From NCBI RefSeq assembly GCF_009389585.1, contig NZ_VIYG01000014.1, positions 1 to 64,000 of the forward strand: 64,000 nucleotides of DNA, given 5' to 3'. Positions 62,757 to 64,000 of the stretch are shown here, in pieces. The notes under the pieces are model-generated. The model made no database searches. It saw nothing but the letters and a program-made list of their open reading frames with translations, and had not been told where the DNA came from. The position numbers and the translations under genes are program-made. Within the stretch, counting starts at the first letter, position 1; each line of letters starts with the position of its first letter. The stretch comes from Oceanobacillus sp. CFH 90083. Lineage in GTDB: Bacteria; Bacillota; Bacilli; Bacillales; Amphibacillaceae.

Positions 62757-64000
62757 TAATTCTATTTCTCAAAAAAGAACAAGTGTTCCTTTCTGTGGTT
62801 TCATTTGGTATAATGGATAGGAGGAGGTGAAAAGCCATGAAAGTAAAAAAACCTTTCGTTTTCGAATCTATCCGAACACAAGCCAAATAACGTTTATCCA
62901 TAAAACAATAGGCTGTGCCCGCTTTGTCTATAACTATTTTACAGGAAAACAAAAAGAGAAAGACAGTTACTGGTATACGGTGAACGAAATGGTGCAAAAC
63001 GGGCAGCTCCTTCAAAATAATTGGAAGGGTGGGTTTTTCCAGAAAAATGCGGCTATCAAAGCGATTCCGGAATTAAAGGGACATTATCCCTTCCTAAAAG
63101 AGGTAGATAGTATTGCCCTTCAAAAAGCAGTGGAAAACGTACATGATTCCTATACTCGCTATTATAGGAAACAGAACGATGAACCTCGTTTTAAATCAAA
63201 GAATAACCCTGTTCAATCGTATACCACCAAATATGTCAATGGAAATATTGCTGTCTTGGATAAACATATCAAACTACCCAAGCTTGGGCTTGTTCGTTTT
63301 GCCAAAAGTCGGGAAGTGGAAGGTCGCCTTATCAATGTAACGGTCAGGCGCAACCCATCAGGTAAATACTTTGTTTCAATAGTAGTCGAAACCGAAGCCG
63401 GATATCATGAAAAAACAGGTTCATTTGTAGGCATCGACGTCGGATTAACTGATTTTGTAACCCTTTCAGATGGAACCGTGTATGAGAACCCACGATTTTT
63501 CCGGACATTAGAAAAGAAGCTGGCAAAAGCGCAGGTGATTCTGTCCAGGCGACAAATTGGTTCTGCTAATTGGCATAAACAAAAAAGAAAAGTAGCCCGG
63601 CTTCACGAAAAAATTGCGAATGCAAGAAAGGATATGTTAGATAAGATCTCCACCGAGATAGTCAAAAACCACGATATCATTGGGATAGAAGATCTGTCTG
63701 TAAAAAACATGTTGAAAAATCACCATCTTGCAAAGGCTATTAGTGAAGTGTCATGGTCAGCGTTCAGAACCATGCTTGAATACAAAGCTGACTGGTATGG
63801 CAAGCAGGTGGTTGCGGTTGCTAAAAACTATCCATCCAGTCAGCTGTGCTCTCATTGTGGACACCAAAACAAAGACGTTAAACATCTCGCTCTGCGTGAA
63901 TGGACGTGTGACATATGTAAATACCATCACCAGAGAGATCTTAACGCAAGTATCAATCTTCGTAAGGAAGCATTGCGATTAACCGCAGGGACTGCGGGGA
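62757..64000 (+). mobile_element. IS200/IS605-family (IS1341-type) element, truncated by the window edge
   Basis: The element contains tnpB but no Y1-type tnpA on its 5' side. Its left region has a short palindrome (GAACAAGTGTTC), a TATAAT promoter and a GGAGGAGGTGA SD. It sits directly against the truncated end of the MaoC pseudogene. The right end is outside the window. Confidence 0.65.
62837..64000 (+). CDS. tnpB: TnpB RNA-guided nuclease, 3' partial, with start-region frameshift
   Basis: TnpB is the RNA-guided nuclease of IS200/IS605 elements. After ATG AAA GTA AAA AAA, the ATG frame stops at codon 18, while the -1 frame reads [15 protein letters not shown] and continues open to the window edge. 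Visible parts are the RuvC motif '[17 protein letters not shown]', '[13 protein letters not shown]', the zinc finger (CSHCG ... CDIC) and '[12 protein letters not shown]'. The junction A-AAA-AAA-C is a canonical -1 slippery heptamer. It may be programmed frameshifting, transcriptional slippage or a 1-nt deletion. Confidence 0.85.

Overview
The window is low-GC Firmicute DNA. Gene order and content point to the Bacillaceae, most likely an Oceanobacillus/Virgibacillus-type organism. The evidence is the thiL-tsaE-tsaB-rimI-tsaD cluster, the ydiF-rex-ydiK-ydiL-groES-groEL block with a CIRCE operator, a gerA-type spore germination operon, strong AGGAGG ribosome binding sites and many GTG/TTG starts. 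The genus is an inference; I could not run a search.

Layout. 1-2.6 kb: a DUF1697 gene, then a MifM-like arrest-peptide leader in front of a second YidC insertase, then tRNA-fMet and tRNA-Asp. 2.9-7.8 kb: thiL and the t6A-modification genes, then a SEDS glycan polymerase. 7.8-15.5 kb: a CNNM/CBS protein, ABC-F YdiF, Rex, YdiK, YdiL and GroES/GroEL. 15.5-17.4 kb: accessory DNA with a decayed integrase beside groEL, a partly duplicated small gene and a phosphotransferase. 17.9-23.7 kb: a PRD-type regulator, an ascorbate-family PTS (IIB, IIC) and transketolase. 23.8-26.6 kb: single genes (GNAT, EamA, DUF2071).

26.9-39.5 kb is a coherent amino-sugar and cell-wall salvage locus. It holds a GH20 hexosaminidase, GH3 NagZ, two tandem lipoprotein binding proteins, two permeases, a DUF624 protein, NamZ (GH171), a MurR-like RpiR regulator and a two-domain GlmA-like acetyltransferase. 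All three glycosidases lack signal peptides. The natural reading is that oligosaccharides are imported intact by the ABC transporter and cut in the cytoplasm, unlike the secreted NamZ/NagZ arrangement of B. subtilis. No kinase or MurQ is recognisable in the cluster.

39.7-47.8 kb: assorted genes (APH-like kinase, cytidine deaminase, MFS, PhnB-like, DUF1801, GNAT), a small cluster of unknown secreted and cytosolic proteins, and an M20 peptidase. 47.9-53.4 kb: gerA-family A, B and C subunits, a one-TM small protein and an FMN-type glutamate-synthase-like protein. 53.4-55.3 kb: an antibiotic-resistance-type ABC-F gene behind a ~420-nt leader with a promoter, a macrolide-sensor-like peptide (MRFRF...), an intrinsic terminator, a second micro-ORF and alternative hairpins. 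55.4-60 kb: a small anchored protein, pabA, a pabB-pabC fusion and an MFS drug pump preceded by an MKF-stop micro-ORF.

60-64 kb is decaying accessory DNA. It has a nucleotidyltransferase with an upstream gene remnant, an MmcQ/YjbR gene, and a MaoC-type gene cut by a MITE. A related MITE copy sits at the pabBC stop codon. The window ends inside a tnpB whose start region carries an A-AAA-AAA slippery frameshift site.

The most notable signals are regulatory: three nascent-peptide or micro-ORF leaders (yidC, ABC-F, MFS). The second is the cytosolic cell-wall sugar salvage locus.
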